Shown here in pieces: positions 54,025-64,000 of a stretch of DNA of 64,000 nucleotides. The first letter of the stretch is position 1. Each line of letters begins with the position of its first letter. The position numbers and the translations under genes are program-made. The notes under the pieces were generated by a model. That model was given only the letters and a program-made list of their open reading frames with translations. It made no database searches and was not told the DNA's origin. The stretch lies in the NCBI RefSeq assembly GCF_042186555.1, contig NC_133332.1, positions 128,400,375 through 128,464,374 on the forward strand, written 5' to 3'. Origin of the DNA: Aquarana catesbeiana. Taxonomy: Eukaryota > Chordata > Amphibia > Anura > Ranidae.

Positions 54025-57000
54025 TTATTCAGTTACATCAGCATCAGGTGCTTGGTAGCTGGTGGTGATCCAAGACTGATTCATTTTTATGAAGGTCAGT
54101 CGATCGAACGAGTCAGTGGACAGGCGCACCCTGTGATCGGTTAAAAAGCCTCCAGCAGCACTGAATGTACGTTCCGAAAGAACGCTGGATGCAGGACAGG
54201 CCAGTAGCTCAATTGCATACTGTGCAAGCTCTGGCCAGTGATCCATCCTCAAGACCCAGTAACCCAGAGGATTTTTGGTGGGAAAGGTGTCCAAGTCAGA
54301 TCTTGCCCCTAGGTATTCCTGCACCATGTAAAACAGACGCTGGCGCTGGTTGCTGGAACCGATCATTCCTTGGGTCTGCGGACTAAAAAATTGTCTGAAC
54401 ATATCAGTCAGACAGCCACCATCTCCACCTCTCCTTCTTTGACTGACTGAAGCCAAAGCAACACATTGTCCAGGAACAGGAGTTTGTAACCTCCCAGTCT
54501 CTGGGAACGCATTGCACAGACCTTTCTGCAAGGCCTCCCGAAAATTTTTCATCCTCTGCTCCCTCTGCGATGGCAAGATAAGGTCCGCAACCTTACCCTT
54601 GTAATGTGGATCAAGGAGGGTTGCCAGCCAGTAACAATCCCTCTCCCTGATACCAAGAATACGAGGATCCTTCCGCAGGCTTTGCAGGATAAGGGAGGCC
54701 ATGCAGCGTAGGTTTGCTGAGGCATTCGGTCCGGAGTCCTCTGGGTCACTAAGTACGACATGATCTGCAGCCACCTCCTCCCAGCCACATACAAGTCCAT
54801 GGGTTTCTTGGGACTGTAAATGATCCCTTTAAAACTGCTGCTGATGCTGAGTGCCAGGCTCCACCTCCATGCTGACACAATCCTCCTCCTCCTCTTCCTG
54901 TGCAATCGGTGGGCACACAGGAACACTGTCTGGATAAAGGTGGCCTTGAGAGGTAAGGAAGTCCTCCTCTTCCTGCCTCTGTTCTGCCTCAAGTGCCCTG
55001 TCCATTATTCCATGCAGCGTGTGCTCCAACAGGTGGACAAGGGGAACAGTGTCACTGATGCATGCACTGTCACTGCTCACCATCCTCGTGGCCTCCTCAA
55101 ATGGTGACAGGACAGTGCATGCATCCCTGATCAAGGCCCACTGGTGTGGGGAAAAAAAAAAGGCTCCCCTGACCCTGTCCTGGTGCTATAGTTGCACAGG
55201 TACTCATTGATGGCCCTCTGCTGCGTATGCAGCCGCTGCAGCATGGCCAACGTTGAGTTCCACCTGGTGGGCGTGTCACAGATTAGGCGATTCTTGGGCC
55301 GGTTAAATTCCTTTTGGAGGTCAGCCAGCCGAGCATTGGTATTATATGACCGGCGGAAATGCACACAGACTTTCCTGGCCTGCCTTGGGACAGATAGTAA
55401 GCCCAGATACCTGCCCAAGAACCGCTGCACCACCAAGTTAAGGACGTGAGCCAAACAGGGCACATGGGTCAGTTGTCCCTGTCGTAGGGCGGAGAGGAGG
55501 TTGGTGCCATTGTCGCAAACCACCATTCCTGGCTGAAGCTGGCGTGGCTTCAACCACCTCTGGGCCTGCCCCTGCAGAGCTGACAGAATCTCTCCCCCAG
55601 TGTGGCTCCTGTCCCCCAAGCACACCAGCTCAAGCACCACATGGCATCTTTTGGCCTGCGTACTTGCGTAGCCCCTTGAACGCCTACTGCTGGTTCCAAG
55701 GACAAAGCACAGGAAGAGGCCATGGAGGAAGAAGAAGAGGAGGGGGTGGAGGAGAGAGGTGTGTCAGAATCACCAGTAGTAGCATTTTGGAGGCGTGGTG
55801 GCGGAACAACCTCCAACACTACTGCACCTTGTCCTGCATTCTTCCCAGCTGCCAGAAGAGTCACCCAATGCGCCGTGAAAGATAGGTAATGTCCCTGTCC
55901 ATGCTTGCTGGACCATAAGTCAGCTGTAATATGAACCTTACCGCTGACCGCCCTGTCCAGCGAGGCCAAGACATCCACATGCCAGTAGAGAGCCGGAATC
56001 GCCTTCTGTGAGAAAAACTGAGGAACCACACATTCCACAAACTCACGGAAGGGGGCAGATTCTACCAACTGAAAAGGCATCAGTTGAAGTGCTAGAAATT
56101 TAGCCAAGCTAGTATTCAACTGCTGGGAATTTGGATGGCTGGGAGCGAACTTCTTTTGGCGGTGCAGCAGCTGGGGCAGGGAAATTTGCCTGGTACAATC
56201 TGACATTGGTGTACCAATAGCAGATTGCCCGCGACACACCTAATTCTACACCTTCGTTCCTCTCAGTGCAGGTCTCAGAGAGGACTGAAGGTATAGTGGG
56301 GTTGGAGATCCCAGCTGATTAGGAGCAAGAAGAGGTCCTCTTTGTTCTTTGGTGTGGGTCTTTTAGGTACACTTGCCAACGAACTGCATGGCAGGTCAAC
56401 ATATGTCTGGTCAAGCATGTGGTGCCCAAGCGAGTGATGTTTTGGCCATGCGAGATACGCTTGAGACATATGTTGCAAATAGCAGCAGTGGGATCTGATG
56501 CACTCAACTCAAAAAAGGCCCACACCAAAGAACTTTTGGAATAACGCACAGAGACAGCAGCGCCCTGCACATGCGGAGCTTTGCGGTATGATGCAGTCGG
56601 TGTGCTGCCCTTAATCTGGCCCCTGGAGGGCATCCTGCCTCATTGGTGATGTGCCTCCTCCTCCTCCTCTCTCCTGTGAGGCACCCACATGGAGTCAGTG
56701 ACCTCATCATCCCCTCCCTCCTCATCACTGGAGCAAAGCTGGCAGTATGCTGCAGCTGGGGGAACATGACTGCCAGATTGCTGTCCTTCTTGGGCACCCC
56801 CTCTGTCTGGGCTCACGTTACTGCTTTCCTCTAGCTGAGTAACATCATCCGAGCCTTCAAAACACTGGGCATCCTCCTGGAGCATGTACCCAACACTGTG
56901 GTCAAACAGTTCAGGGGACTCCTCAGGAGGACATGGTGGGGCTAGGGAAGGAGTGAATGATGCCATTGAGCCAAGGGAAGAGGCCGCATTGGCAGCTGTT

Positions 57001-57277
57001 TTGCCACACAACAAACCCTGAGCCTGGGTGACGGAGGATGAGGAGGATGAGGATGGCTTGTTCATCCACTCCACCAAGTCTTCCGCATGTTGCTGCTTAA
57101 CACAGCCAGCTGACGAAAAAAGGACAAGCGTGTTCCACGGCCACGTGCTGATGAGGATGCACCATGTCCACGACCAGCACTGTTGCCTCTAGACACAGAG
57201 CCTGCTTGCCTTCTTTTATCGGCTTGTGACTGTCTGCCTCTCTTTGTTGGCCTTCCAGACATACTAATGGCCTGCAC
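54025..57277 (-). pseudogene. BED-type hAT transposase, broken
   Basis: A hAT transposase cuts DNA with an RNase-H-like core and binds ends through a BED zinc finger. Reading on the reverse strand: N-terminal basic MSGRPTKRGRQSQADKRRQ (57262), Ser/acidic region (57077-56640), one TGA, then in the same frame MPSRGQIKGS and the BED finger (WAFFELS, CNICLKRIS, TRHMLTCH; 56560-56390). The catalytic core follows: ITADLWSSKHGQGHY (about 55930, first Asp), VVCDNGTNLLSAL (55515, second Asp), TRWNSTLAMLQRL (55270). The C-terminal dimerisation domain (ACPASSVLSERTFSAAGG) ends at 54025. Frames change near 57070, 56270, 55620 and 55135, with in-frame stops at 56640 and about 54780, so it is inactive. Confidence 0.88.
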
Positions 57278-57324
57278 TGCAGTGAGATGTAGCTGCAGAA
57301 AACTGGAATGTATTTATACAGCAG

Positions 57325-57570
57325 CTAGCACAATGCCTGCCTGTGGCATTAATAGGATCAGAAGAAGCACACCAGCACTTGTCTTCAGGTAGCTATAGGT
57401 GCAGCTGTGCAGGGTACACAGTACACTAACTGTAAATACTTCAAGAGCCTGCCTGTGCTATTAATAGGATCAGAAGAAGCACACAGGCACTTGTCTTGCG
57501 GTAGCTATACTGTAGGTGCAACTGTGCAGGGTACACAGTACACTAACTGTAAATACTGTAAAAACACCTG
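57325..57570. repeat. two tandem units of about 115 bp near the hAT 5' end
   Basis: Both contain TTAATAGGATCAGAAGAAGC, GGTAGCTATA and GTGCAGGGTACACAGTACAC. A third partial unit follows at 57575. They lie upstream of the reverse-strand transposase start. Confidence 0.85.
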
Positions 57571-57639
57571 CCTGCCTGTCAGTGTATTAGGAAGAGAATA
57601 ACAGGAACGGATCTAGCTAAACTGAATACAGTGTGTACA

Positions 57640-57790
<151 letters not shown>

Positions 57791-57825
57791 ATGGGCATTA
57801 ATGTTTCCAACACAATCTGGTGATT

Positions 57826-58395
57826 AAGGATGAGCTGAACACCCCCCCTGTTCGGTTCGCACCAGAACATTCGAACAGGAAAAACAGTTCGTTCGAACAC
57901 GCGAACACCGTTAAAAGTCTATGGGACACGAACATGAATAATCAAAAGTGCTAATTTTAAAGGCTTATATGCAAGTTATTGTCATAAAAAGTATTTGGGG
58001 ACCTGGGTCCTGCCCCAGGGGACATGGATCAATGCAAAAAAAAGTTTTAAAAACAGCCGTTTTTTCAGGAGCAGTGATTTTAATAATGCTTAAAATCAAA
58101 CAATAAAAGTGTAATATCCCTTTAAATTTCGTAGCTGGGGGGTGTCTATAGTATGTCTGTAAAGGGGCGCATGTTTCCTGTGTTTAGAACAGTCTGACAG
58201 CAAAATGACATTTCGAAGGAAAAAAGCCATTTAAAACTACTCGCGGCTATTGCATTGCCGGTCCGACAATACACATAAAAGTTCATTGATAAAAACGGCA
58301 TGGGAATTCCCCACAGGGGAACCCCGAACCAAAATTAAAAAAAAAAAAAAAAAGACGTGTGGGTCCCTCTAAATTCCATACCAGACCCTTCAGGT
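57826..58395. mobile_element. second hAT end fragment, same orientation as 47240
   Basis: From TGAGCTGAACACCCC it runs through GAACACCGTTAAAAGTCTATG, GTGCTAATTTTAAAGGC and CCTGGGTCCTGCCCCAGGGG, parallel to 47270-47306 plus 50924-51300. It ends after an A-run at 58335-58352. No transposase is attached. Confidence 0.75.
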
Positions 58396-59065
58396 CCATT
58401 GAGGAGCAATGAATCCATGGGTCCCATGTCTTATCAAATATGGTTCTGGTTTTATGAAGAGTACATGTACAGAACATTGGATAAATTACCCAATTTGATT
58501 TATGCTGTAAGCTGTAGAAATGTTAGTTTTTTTCCAGTACTTTGCTACTGCTACCCTGGCAGCTTGAACTATATAAGAAATGTGTTTCTCATGTTAGAAA
58601 TTCTTATTCAAAATATGCAAATTTTATGGCATTGCCACCAGGTGTGATACATTGTCCCTGCTTAGCCTCAGCGTATTAAACATAGAGAGCCTATTGGAAC
58701 CATATACTGCCTCAACAAGGTACTTAGAACGTATTATTGATGTATAAATTGATATCCTTATTAGTTTGCCAAAAAATCCTGCATGTCCCATGACATGCCC
58801 AAGTCTTGTTCCAATTGCATTATATAGGAAATGTTTTCACTAAATGTTTTAAGTGTATTATATGTGACAGATATACAAACTCTTAAGGAGTCCCTAGCTC
58901 TACACATGGCCTTAGATGTGGTTGTGGAAGTGGGGTGCTTGGTAATTTAATGTTTGATCTATGATAAGGCTATTTGAAAATGTTAAATCATTTTAAAAAG
59001 GGACATTTTATGTTCCTGCTTCAATAAATATAGGCTAAGCACTACATCACTAAATAGCCTATGCC
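58396..59065. other. no gene seen
   Basis: AT-rich, with one 96-residue ORF (58357-58647) lacking recognisable content. No repeat ends found. Confidence 0.4.
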
Positions 59066-60045
59066 AGGGCTCAAAATTTCAAGTCCTGGGCTACTAGCCA
59101 GGCCTCAAGGGTTACTCGCCACCAGTTGCCCAGCCCAACCCCTATCTTGCCCCGCCCCTAATTACGCCTTCATAAATGATCTCATTATGAAATGACACTT
59201 AAATGTTTTATGCAGAATTAAGTTAAAAAAATAAATATTAAAAACAACTTTCAGTTCCCCTCAGCACAGCCTCAACATTGCCCATCAATGCAGCGTGACC
59301 TGTGCCCATCATTGCAGCCTCACCATGCCCAACATTGAAGCCTCACTGTGCCCCCATTGCAGCCTCAATGTGCGCCCATTGCAGCTTCACCATGCCCAAC
59401 ATTGCAGCCTCACTGTGCCCAACATTGCAGCCTCACCATGCCCAACATTGCAGCCTTGCCGTGCCCAACATTGCAGCCTCACCGTGCCCAACATTGCAGC
59501 CTCACTGTGCCCAACATTGCAGCCTCACTGTGCCTAACATTGCAGCCTCACTGTGCCCAACATTGGAGCCTCACTGTGCGCAACATTGCAGCCTCACTGT
59601 GCCCCTTTCAGCCTCACTGTGCCAACATTGCAGCCTCACTGTGCCAACATTGCAGCCTCAAAGTACCCAAAATTGCAGCCTCACTGTGCCCCCATTGCAG
59701 CCTCACCGTGCCCCTTGCAGCCTCACTGTGCCAACATTGCAGCCTCACTGTGCCTAACATTGCAGCCTCACTGTGCCAACATTGCAGCCTCACCATGCTC
59801 CCATTGCAGCCTCACCATGCCAACATTGCAGTCTCACCGTGCCCAACATTGCAGCCTCACCATGCCCAACATTGCAGCCTCACCATGCCCAACATTGCAG
59901 CCTCACCATGCCCAACATTGCAGCCTCACCATGCCCAACATTGCAGCCTCCCCAAGGCAGAGTAAGAGAGGGTGGCCAGATCATGACAGGAGGAAGAGGA
60001 GATTCACGGGGTCATCGAACGGTATAGCACGTTGATACAGCTTAC
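59066..60045. mobile_element. repeat carrying a 24-bp minisatellite
   Basis: Begins with CTCAAAATTTCAAGTCCTGG and CTACTAGCCAGGCCTC, which look like a dispersed repeat. The right boundary is unclear. Most of the block is the array annotated separately. Confidence 0.4.
59283..59950. repeat. 22-24-bp minisatellite, about 28 copies
   Basis: Unit CATTGCAGCCTCACTGTGCC plus CAA, with CACCATG and CACCGTG variants and several shortened units. Because unit lengths vary, frames are not kept, yet Cys/Pro/His-rich ORFs appear in three forward frames; I treat them as artefacts. Confidence 0.95.
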
Positions 60046-60119
60046 ATGAAATGGTCTCCGCTCTGCTCGCCGTCACACAGAGCCCCGCCTCCTCCTGACC
60101 CCGCACCTTCAATGGGCAG

Positions 60120-60280
60120 GGGCACTTTAGGAGCGGTGTGTACACCGCTCCTACAGCGCTGCAAAGATGCTGCTTGCAGGACTTTTTTTTAACCGTCCTG
60201 CAAGCGCACCACTCCAGTATGAAAGCACTCTAGCTTTCACACTGGAGTGAGAGGAGAGGCTCTTTACAGGCGCAAACCAA
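60120..60280. mobile_element. internal fragment related to the 4549-4962 MITE
   Basis: GGAGCGGTGTGTACACCGCTC, GCAAAGATGCTGCTTGCAGGAC and CTTTCACACTGGAGTGAGAG occur in the same order as at 4770-4900. Ends missing. Confidence 0.65.
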
Positions 60281-60282
60281 TC

Positions 60283-61502
60283 AATATACACCAATTGAGA
60301 TTTTTTTTTACCAAAAATATGTAGCAGAATGCATATTGGCTTACATTGATGAAGAAATTCGATTTTTTTTATTGGATAGGTTTTATAACAGAAAAGTAAA
60401 AAATATTTTTTTTCAAAACGGTCATTCTTTTTTTGTTTATAGTGCAAAGAATAAAAACCGCAGAGGTTTGATCAAATACCACCAAAATAAAGCTCTATTT
60501 GTGGGAAAAAGGGACATACATTTTATTTGGGTACAGTGGCGCATGACCGTGCAATTGTCAGTTAACCTGTTCCCGACTGCAGTACATATACTGCGGCAAG
60601 ACAGCTCTATTGCACAAAATCAAGTACCTGTACAATGTCCGCTAGCCACCTGCGATCGCTCCCCACAGAAACAGAATGGCAGTCTGACGATGTACACAAG
60701 AAGACCGCCGTGCTGTCAGGCATGTACACTGTGATATTGTGTTTCTGCTAATCAGGAGCCCCCCCCACAGTAAGAAAGTACAATTAGGGAATACACTTAA
60801 CCCTTTGATCGACCCTGATGTTAAATCCTTCCCTGTCAGTGTCCTTTATACAGTGTCAGTGCATATTTTTAGCATTGATCACTGTAATAATGTCACTGGT
60901 TCCCAAAAAAGTGTCAAAAGTGTCAGTTAGGTGTCCGATCATGTTGCAGTCCCACAAAAAAAATGCTGATCACCGCCATTACTAGTAAAATAAATAAAAA
61001 GTCCATAAGTCCCCTAGTTTGAAGACGCTATAACTTTTGCGCAAACCAATCAATATACTCTTATTGGGATTTTTGTTTACCAAAAATATGTAACAGAATA
61101 CATACTGGGATAAATTGAGGAAGAAATTAGATTTTTTTTTTTTAAATATTGGAAATATTTTATAGCAGGAAGTAAAAAATATTGTTTTTTTTTTTCAAAA
61201 TTGTCACTTTTTTTTGTTTATAGTGCAAAAAAAAACAAAAAAAAAAAAACGCAGAGGTTATCAAATACCACCAAAAGAAAGCTCTATTTGTGGGGAAAAA
61301 ATGACATCAATTTTATTTGGGTACAGGGTTGCACCACCACACAATTGTCAGTTAAAATAACGCAGTGCCGTGTCGCAAAAAATGGCCTGGTCATTAAGGG
61401 GGTAAAACCTTCCGGGGCTGAAGTGGTTAAAGTAATGAAGTGCTGTATCGCAAAATATGGCCTTGTCAGGAAGGGGGGTAAATCTTCAGGAGCTAAAGTA
61501 GT
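60283..61502 (+). mobile_element. older MITE copy (5' truncated) split by a younger copy of its own family
   Basis: 60283-60564 carries the ATGTAGCAGAAT, AAAGCTCTATTTGTGGG and GTACAG-GCATGACCG landmarks. Its continuation (AAGTAATGAAGTGCTGTATCG to GAGCTAAAGTAGT) is 61430-61502. The break is exactly at a TA duplicated around the inserted copy. Confidence 0.85.
60565..61427 (+). mobile_element. 863-bp TA-inserting MITE, complete
   Basis: Ends ACCTGTTCCCGACTGC and GGGGCTGAAGTGGT; TA at 60563-60564 and 61428-61429. Same internal order as 21975-22854, including CGATCGCTCCCC-like text, TAACCCTTTGATC and CTATAACTTTTGCGCAAAC. No ORF, so it depends on another element's transposase. Confidence 0.85.
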
Positions 61503-61504
61503 TA

Positions 61505-61929
61505 ATCCTTTTTAAACAATATTGGCTATATTTTACTATATTATTAGAGGCGTTTGCTTTCTGTGTTTTAGGTCTATACACTTGGCACGCCATGACTGTA
61601 TCTGGAAAGTTGAGGAAATTGCATTTGGAGAGCTGGACTGATTGTTTGGCTTGACCAGGACGGATGACTTCCTTATCTATTGTGTGCAATTCACCACTTA
61701 TAAACATGAGTGTAAACATGCACTGGTAAGCTGCAGATGTGGGTGCATAGCACTGGATGTTGTTTTCCTGGTTGAAGTCAAACTTTCTTTTTTTATTCCG
61801 CATGAATAACATCTGGAAATGTTTGTTTCTTTCTTGAAATCTGATGACACCTTTGCTGGATTCTTCTCCTGGAGACTTGAAAGTTTGTACTTATTAGGAC
61901 TGTAATATTTAACTTCCTATTGTCTAAGT
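61505..61929. other. no gene seen
   Basis: A 108-residue reverse ORF (61486-61812) has no recognisable domain. No repeat ends. Confidence 0.4.
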
Positions 61930-62109
61930 CAATGTTTCACAACTCCAGTCCTCAAGTACCCCCAACAGGTCATGTTTTCAGGATTTCCCTCAGATGAAAC
62001 AGCTGATTACTAAAGCAGTGAAACTGATCGAATCACCTGTGCAAAATAATGAAAAGCCTGGAAACATGACCTGTTGGGGGTACTTGGGGACTGGAGTTGA
62101 GAAACATTG
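61930..62109. mobile_element. 180-bp MITE with long inverted ends, hAT-like
   Basis: CAATGTTTCACAACTCCAGT and ACTGGAGTTGAGAAACATTG are inverted; pairing continues for about 50 bp (CCCCAACAGGTCATG with CATGACCTGTTGGGG). Possible degenerate 8-bp flanks GTCTAAGT and GTCCTAGA. No ORF. Confidence 0.75.
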
Positions 62110-62115
62110 GTCCTA

Positions 62116-62566
62116 GACCCCTTTCACACTGGAGCGTTTGGCAGGCGCTATAGCGTTAAAAATAGCACCTGCAAACCGCCCTAAAACAGCTGCTCCATTC
62201 ACTCCAGTGTGAAAGCCCAAGGGCCTTTACACTGGAGCGAAGCGCTGGCATCAGAAAAAGTCCTGCCAGCAGCTTCTTTGGAGCGGTGAAATCAATGGGG
62301 CAGCACTTTTTCTGGGCGCCAGAAAAAGTCCTGCCAGCAGCTTCTTTGGAGCGGCGAAGGAGCGGTGAACTCACTGCTCCTCCACTGTTGCTCCCCATTG
62401 AAATCAATGGGGCAGCGCTGCGATACCGCCGCTCCGGCGGTGTTTTGCGGGCGGATTTAACCCCTTTTCAGCCGCTAGCAGGAAGTTAAAACCACCACGC
62501 TAGCTGAATAGTGCCACTAAAAATAGCACTGCTTTACCGCTGACATGGCATAGTGTGAAAGGGGTC
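62116..62566. mobile_element. 451-bp MITE with GACCCCTTTCACACT ends
   Basis: GACCCCTTTCACACT and AGTGTGAAAGGGGTC are perfect inverted ends, with TA at 62114-62115 and 62567-62568. Internally AAAAAGTCCTGCCAGCAGC plus TTCTTTGGAGCGG is duplicated in tandem (62257 and 62323). No ORF. Confidence 0.85.
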
Positions 62567-62927
62567 TAAGTGGTTGGTGCATATATAGTTTTCACAATAT
62601 TTATTTGTGCATTATGAGAATGTTACCATTTTTTTCATTTATGTATGTGTAAGTTGCAGGTTATTACTAGGATTGAGTGTATCACATTTTTTGCACTGTT
62701 TGTCTGCATTAGAAAAAATATATAATAAGTGCGCTTGCAATAAAGTGACATAGATAAGTGATCATAAATATTCACCTTCAGCCTGGATGTTTTCTTCACA
62801 TCTCCCTCTTCCCCTCTCGTGTGGGTTAAGGTGGATGAACTCTGGATGTGTGACCCGCTCAGGGGCGGATCCGGGGGGGGCAACGGGGCAATTGCCCCCT
62901 CCGAGAAATGCGGGTGACTGTGAGAGA

Positions 62928-63130
62928 GAGCCCGCCGGCGGGAGGCTCCATGTGTGAGAGAGCGCCGCCGGGCGGCTCCATGAGTGAGAGAGCCGCCGGG
63001 CGGCTCCATGAGTGAAAGAGCCGCCGGGCGGCTCCGTGAGTGAAAGAGCCGCCGGGCGGCTCCGTGAGTGAAAGAGCCGCCGGGCGGCTCCGTGAGTGAA
63101 AGAGCCGCTAGGCGGCTCCATAGGTGAGAG
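62928..63130. repeat. 27-bp array (GC-rich)
   Basis: Unit GGCTCCGTGAGTGAAAGAGC plus CGCCGGG, about seven copies with minor changes at both ends. Confidence 0.95.
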
Positions 63131-63356
63131 AGAGAGAGCCGCCGCTGACATGTGCCGCTCGATGTGTTTGTGGGCGGGCTGCTGGCCAATCAGGGAGCCA
63201 GCGGGCGGGGGAGCAGAGAGATGACATCATCTCTCACCGCCCGGCGCCCGCCCTGCATCCCTGCAGTTCCCCCCCACCATGCAGGCAGCTGCGGCAGCAG
63301 AGAGATTACATCATCTCTCTGCTGCCTGTCTCTGGGACACAAGAGACCACCTTAGC

Positions 63357-63630
63357 AGGTGGCAAGTGACCATCTTCATCTGGTGACAGGCGACGTGGCA
63401 AGTGACAATCCGCAACATGTGGCAGGCGATGTGGCAAGTGACAATCTGCATCTGGTGGCAAGTGACATGGCAAGTGACAATCTGCAACATGTGGCAGGCG
63501 ACGTGGCAAGTGACAATCTGCATCTGGTGACAGGCGACGTGGCAAGTGACAATCCGCAACATGTGGCAGGCGACGTGGCAAGTGACAATCTGCACCTGGT
63601 GACAGGTGACGTGGCAAGTGACACACTCGG
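63357..63630. repeat. higher-order array of about 60 bp built from 30-bp halves
   Basis: GTGGCAAGTGACAATC alternates with CGCAACATGTGGCAGGCGAC and TGCATCTGGTGACAGGCGAC types, giving about 4.5 units of 60 bp. All six frames are open. Confidence 0.93.
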
Positions 63631-64000
63631 GGCTCCCACTGATTCTGCATTATGGTGAGTTAAACTATTTAATTTTTTATAACAATGTAATAATAGTAAT
63701 AATGCACTTCAATCATCCTGACACCATAACAACCATGGTGCCGTGATGATTGAAGCGCCAACACCAGCCATTTCCTCGATAGATGTACCCTAAAAAATTA
63801 TATTTTCTGGCAGTGCCCCTCCCGAGACTAGACTCTGGATCCGCCTCTGGACCCTCTCCCACTGGATCTGCTTGCTTTCATCAAGCTTTCCTCGTTTTGT
63901 TTATGAATGAACTTTATCATATACCTCTAAAGGAGTTTATTGACTTCAATCACAATTGTTTGATCATTTTTTGTCACATATTATTTATGATCACTTATCT

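Larger units (their letters stand above)
47240..57620 (-). mobile_element. large hAT-type DNA transposon with nested insertions
   Basis: Subterminal sequence (ATCAAAAATGCTAATTTTAA, 47280) resumes after an inserted L1 at 50924 (CCCGGGTCCTGCCCCAGGGG, 50957) and again after a foldback at 52645 (GGAACCCCGCACCCAAATT). A tandem array (53155-53885), a reverse-strand BED-hAT transposase (54025-57277) and a second tandem array follow. Without the insertions it is about 5.4 kb, large but within range for hAT. The exact inverted ends and 8-bp duplication were not identified. A second, same-orientation copy of its left end starts at 57826. Confidence 0.75.
62860..63849. mobile_element. 990-bp hAT-like MITE with tandem arrays
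   Basis: CAGGGGCGGATCC and GGATCCGCCTCTG are inverted ends with one mismatch. Flanks GACCCGCT (62852-62859) and GACCCTCT (63850-63857) are an 8-bp duplication with one mismatch, the hAT size. It contains two arrays, annotated separately, and GC-rich CCGCCCGGCGCCCG near 63240. The ORFs inside are array artefacts. Confidence 0.8.
62752..64000. mobile_element. outer inverted repeat, truncated by the window edge
   Basis: AGATAAGTGATCATAAATAT (62752) pairs with ATTATTTATGATCACTTATCT at the window end (63980-64000), 20 of 22 bases. The element continues beyond the window. It hosts the hAT-like MITE at 62860-63849. Confidence 0.55.

Noticed and set aside
59302..59965. Cys/Pro/His-rich ORFs resembling metal-binding repeats
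   Set aside because: They arise in three frames of a minisatellite whose unit length is not a multiple of three, so no frame is maintained.

Overview
This window is vertebrate repeat DNA, most likely from a frog. It holds Tx1/L1-type LINEs with ORF1 and ORF2, a CR1 element whose ORF1 carries an esterase-like domain, Tc1 elements, a Penelope-like RT, a BED-type hAT, a retrovirus-like provirus and very many small inverted-repeat elements. That mixture, and one abundant 0.87-kb repeat I associate from memory with ranid frogs, suggest a true frog (Ranidae); the family assignment is inference. I recognise no host protein gene, rRNA or tRNA, so the window reads as intergenic or intronic.

Layout, left to right. 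1-9.4 kb: a reverse-strand solo LTR (88-1139), a 1.3-kb inverted-repeat element (1672-3008), and a decayed reverse-strand L1 (3630-7570) with two short elements inserted in it. 9.4-12.8 kb: a complete LTR retrotransposon (9449-12798) with 5-bp target duplications and polypurine tract but no pol; it encodes an unrecognised protein plus a long 9-residue repeat array. 13-24.3 kb: two forward L1 copies (about 14246-18960 and 19549-24320), each broken by later insertions; several insertions can be removed on paper so that the L1 reading frame runs on. 24.3-29.6 kb: an inverted-repeat element with a long hairpin and two Tc1 elements with dead transposases. 29.6-35.3 kb: a 250-bp-arm palindrome, an L1 ORF1 remnant, a solo LTR, a CR1 ORF1 and a Penelope-like RT fragment.

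35,340-44,105 is a near full-length provirus: LTRs differing by roughly 1 percent, 5-bp target duplications, a tRNA-Leu-like primer site, pol with protease tail, RT, RNase H and integrase, and an env with leader, furin site and membrane anchor. There is no gag. All four stops in the pol frame are TAG followed by G.

44.1-47.2 kb holds CR1 and other repeat fragments. 47.2-57.6 kb is one large hAT element, transposase on the reverse strand, into which a 5'-truncated L1 (47306-50912) and a 1.3-kb foldback element (51319-52629) inserted; both have clear target duplications. 57.8-64 kb is a second hAT end fragment, a 24-bp minisatellite, a small element nested in an older copy of its own family, and further hAT-like and TA-inserting MITEs carrying tandem arrays.

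No gene set here works as a pathway. The order of events is readable from nesting: old LINEs and the hAT first, then LTR elements, MITEs and foldbacks, with the provirus among the youngest arrivals.
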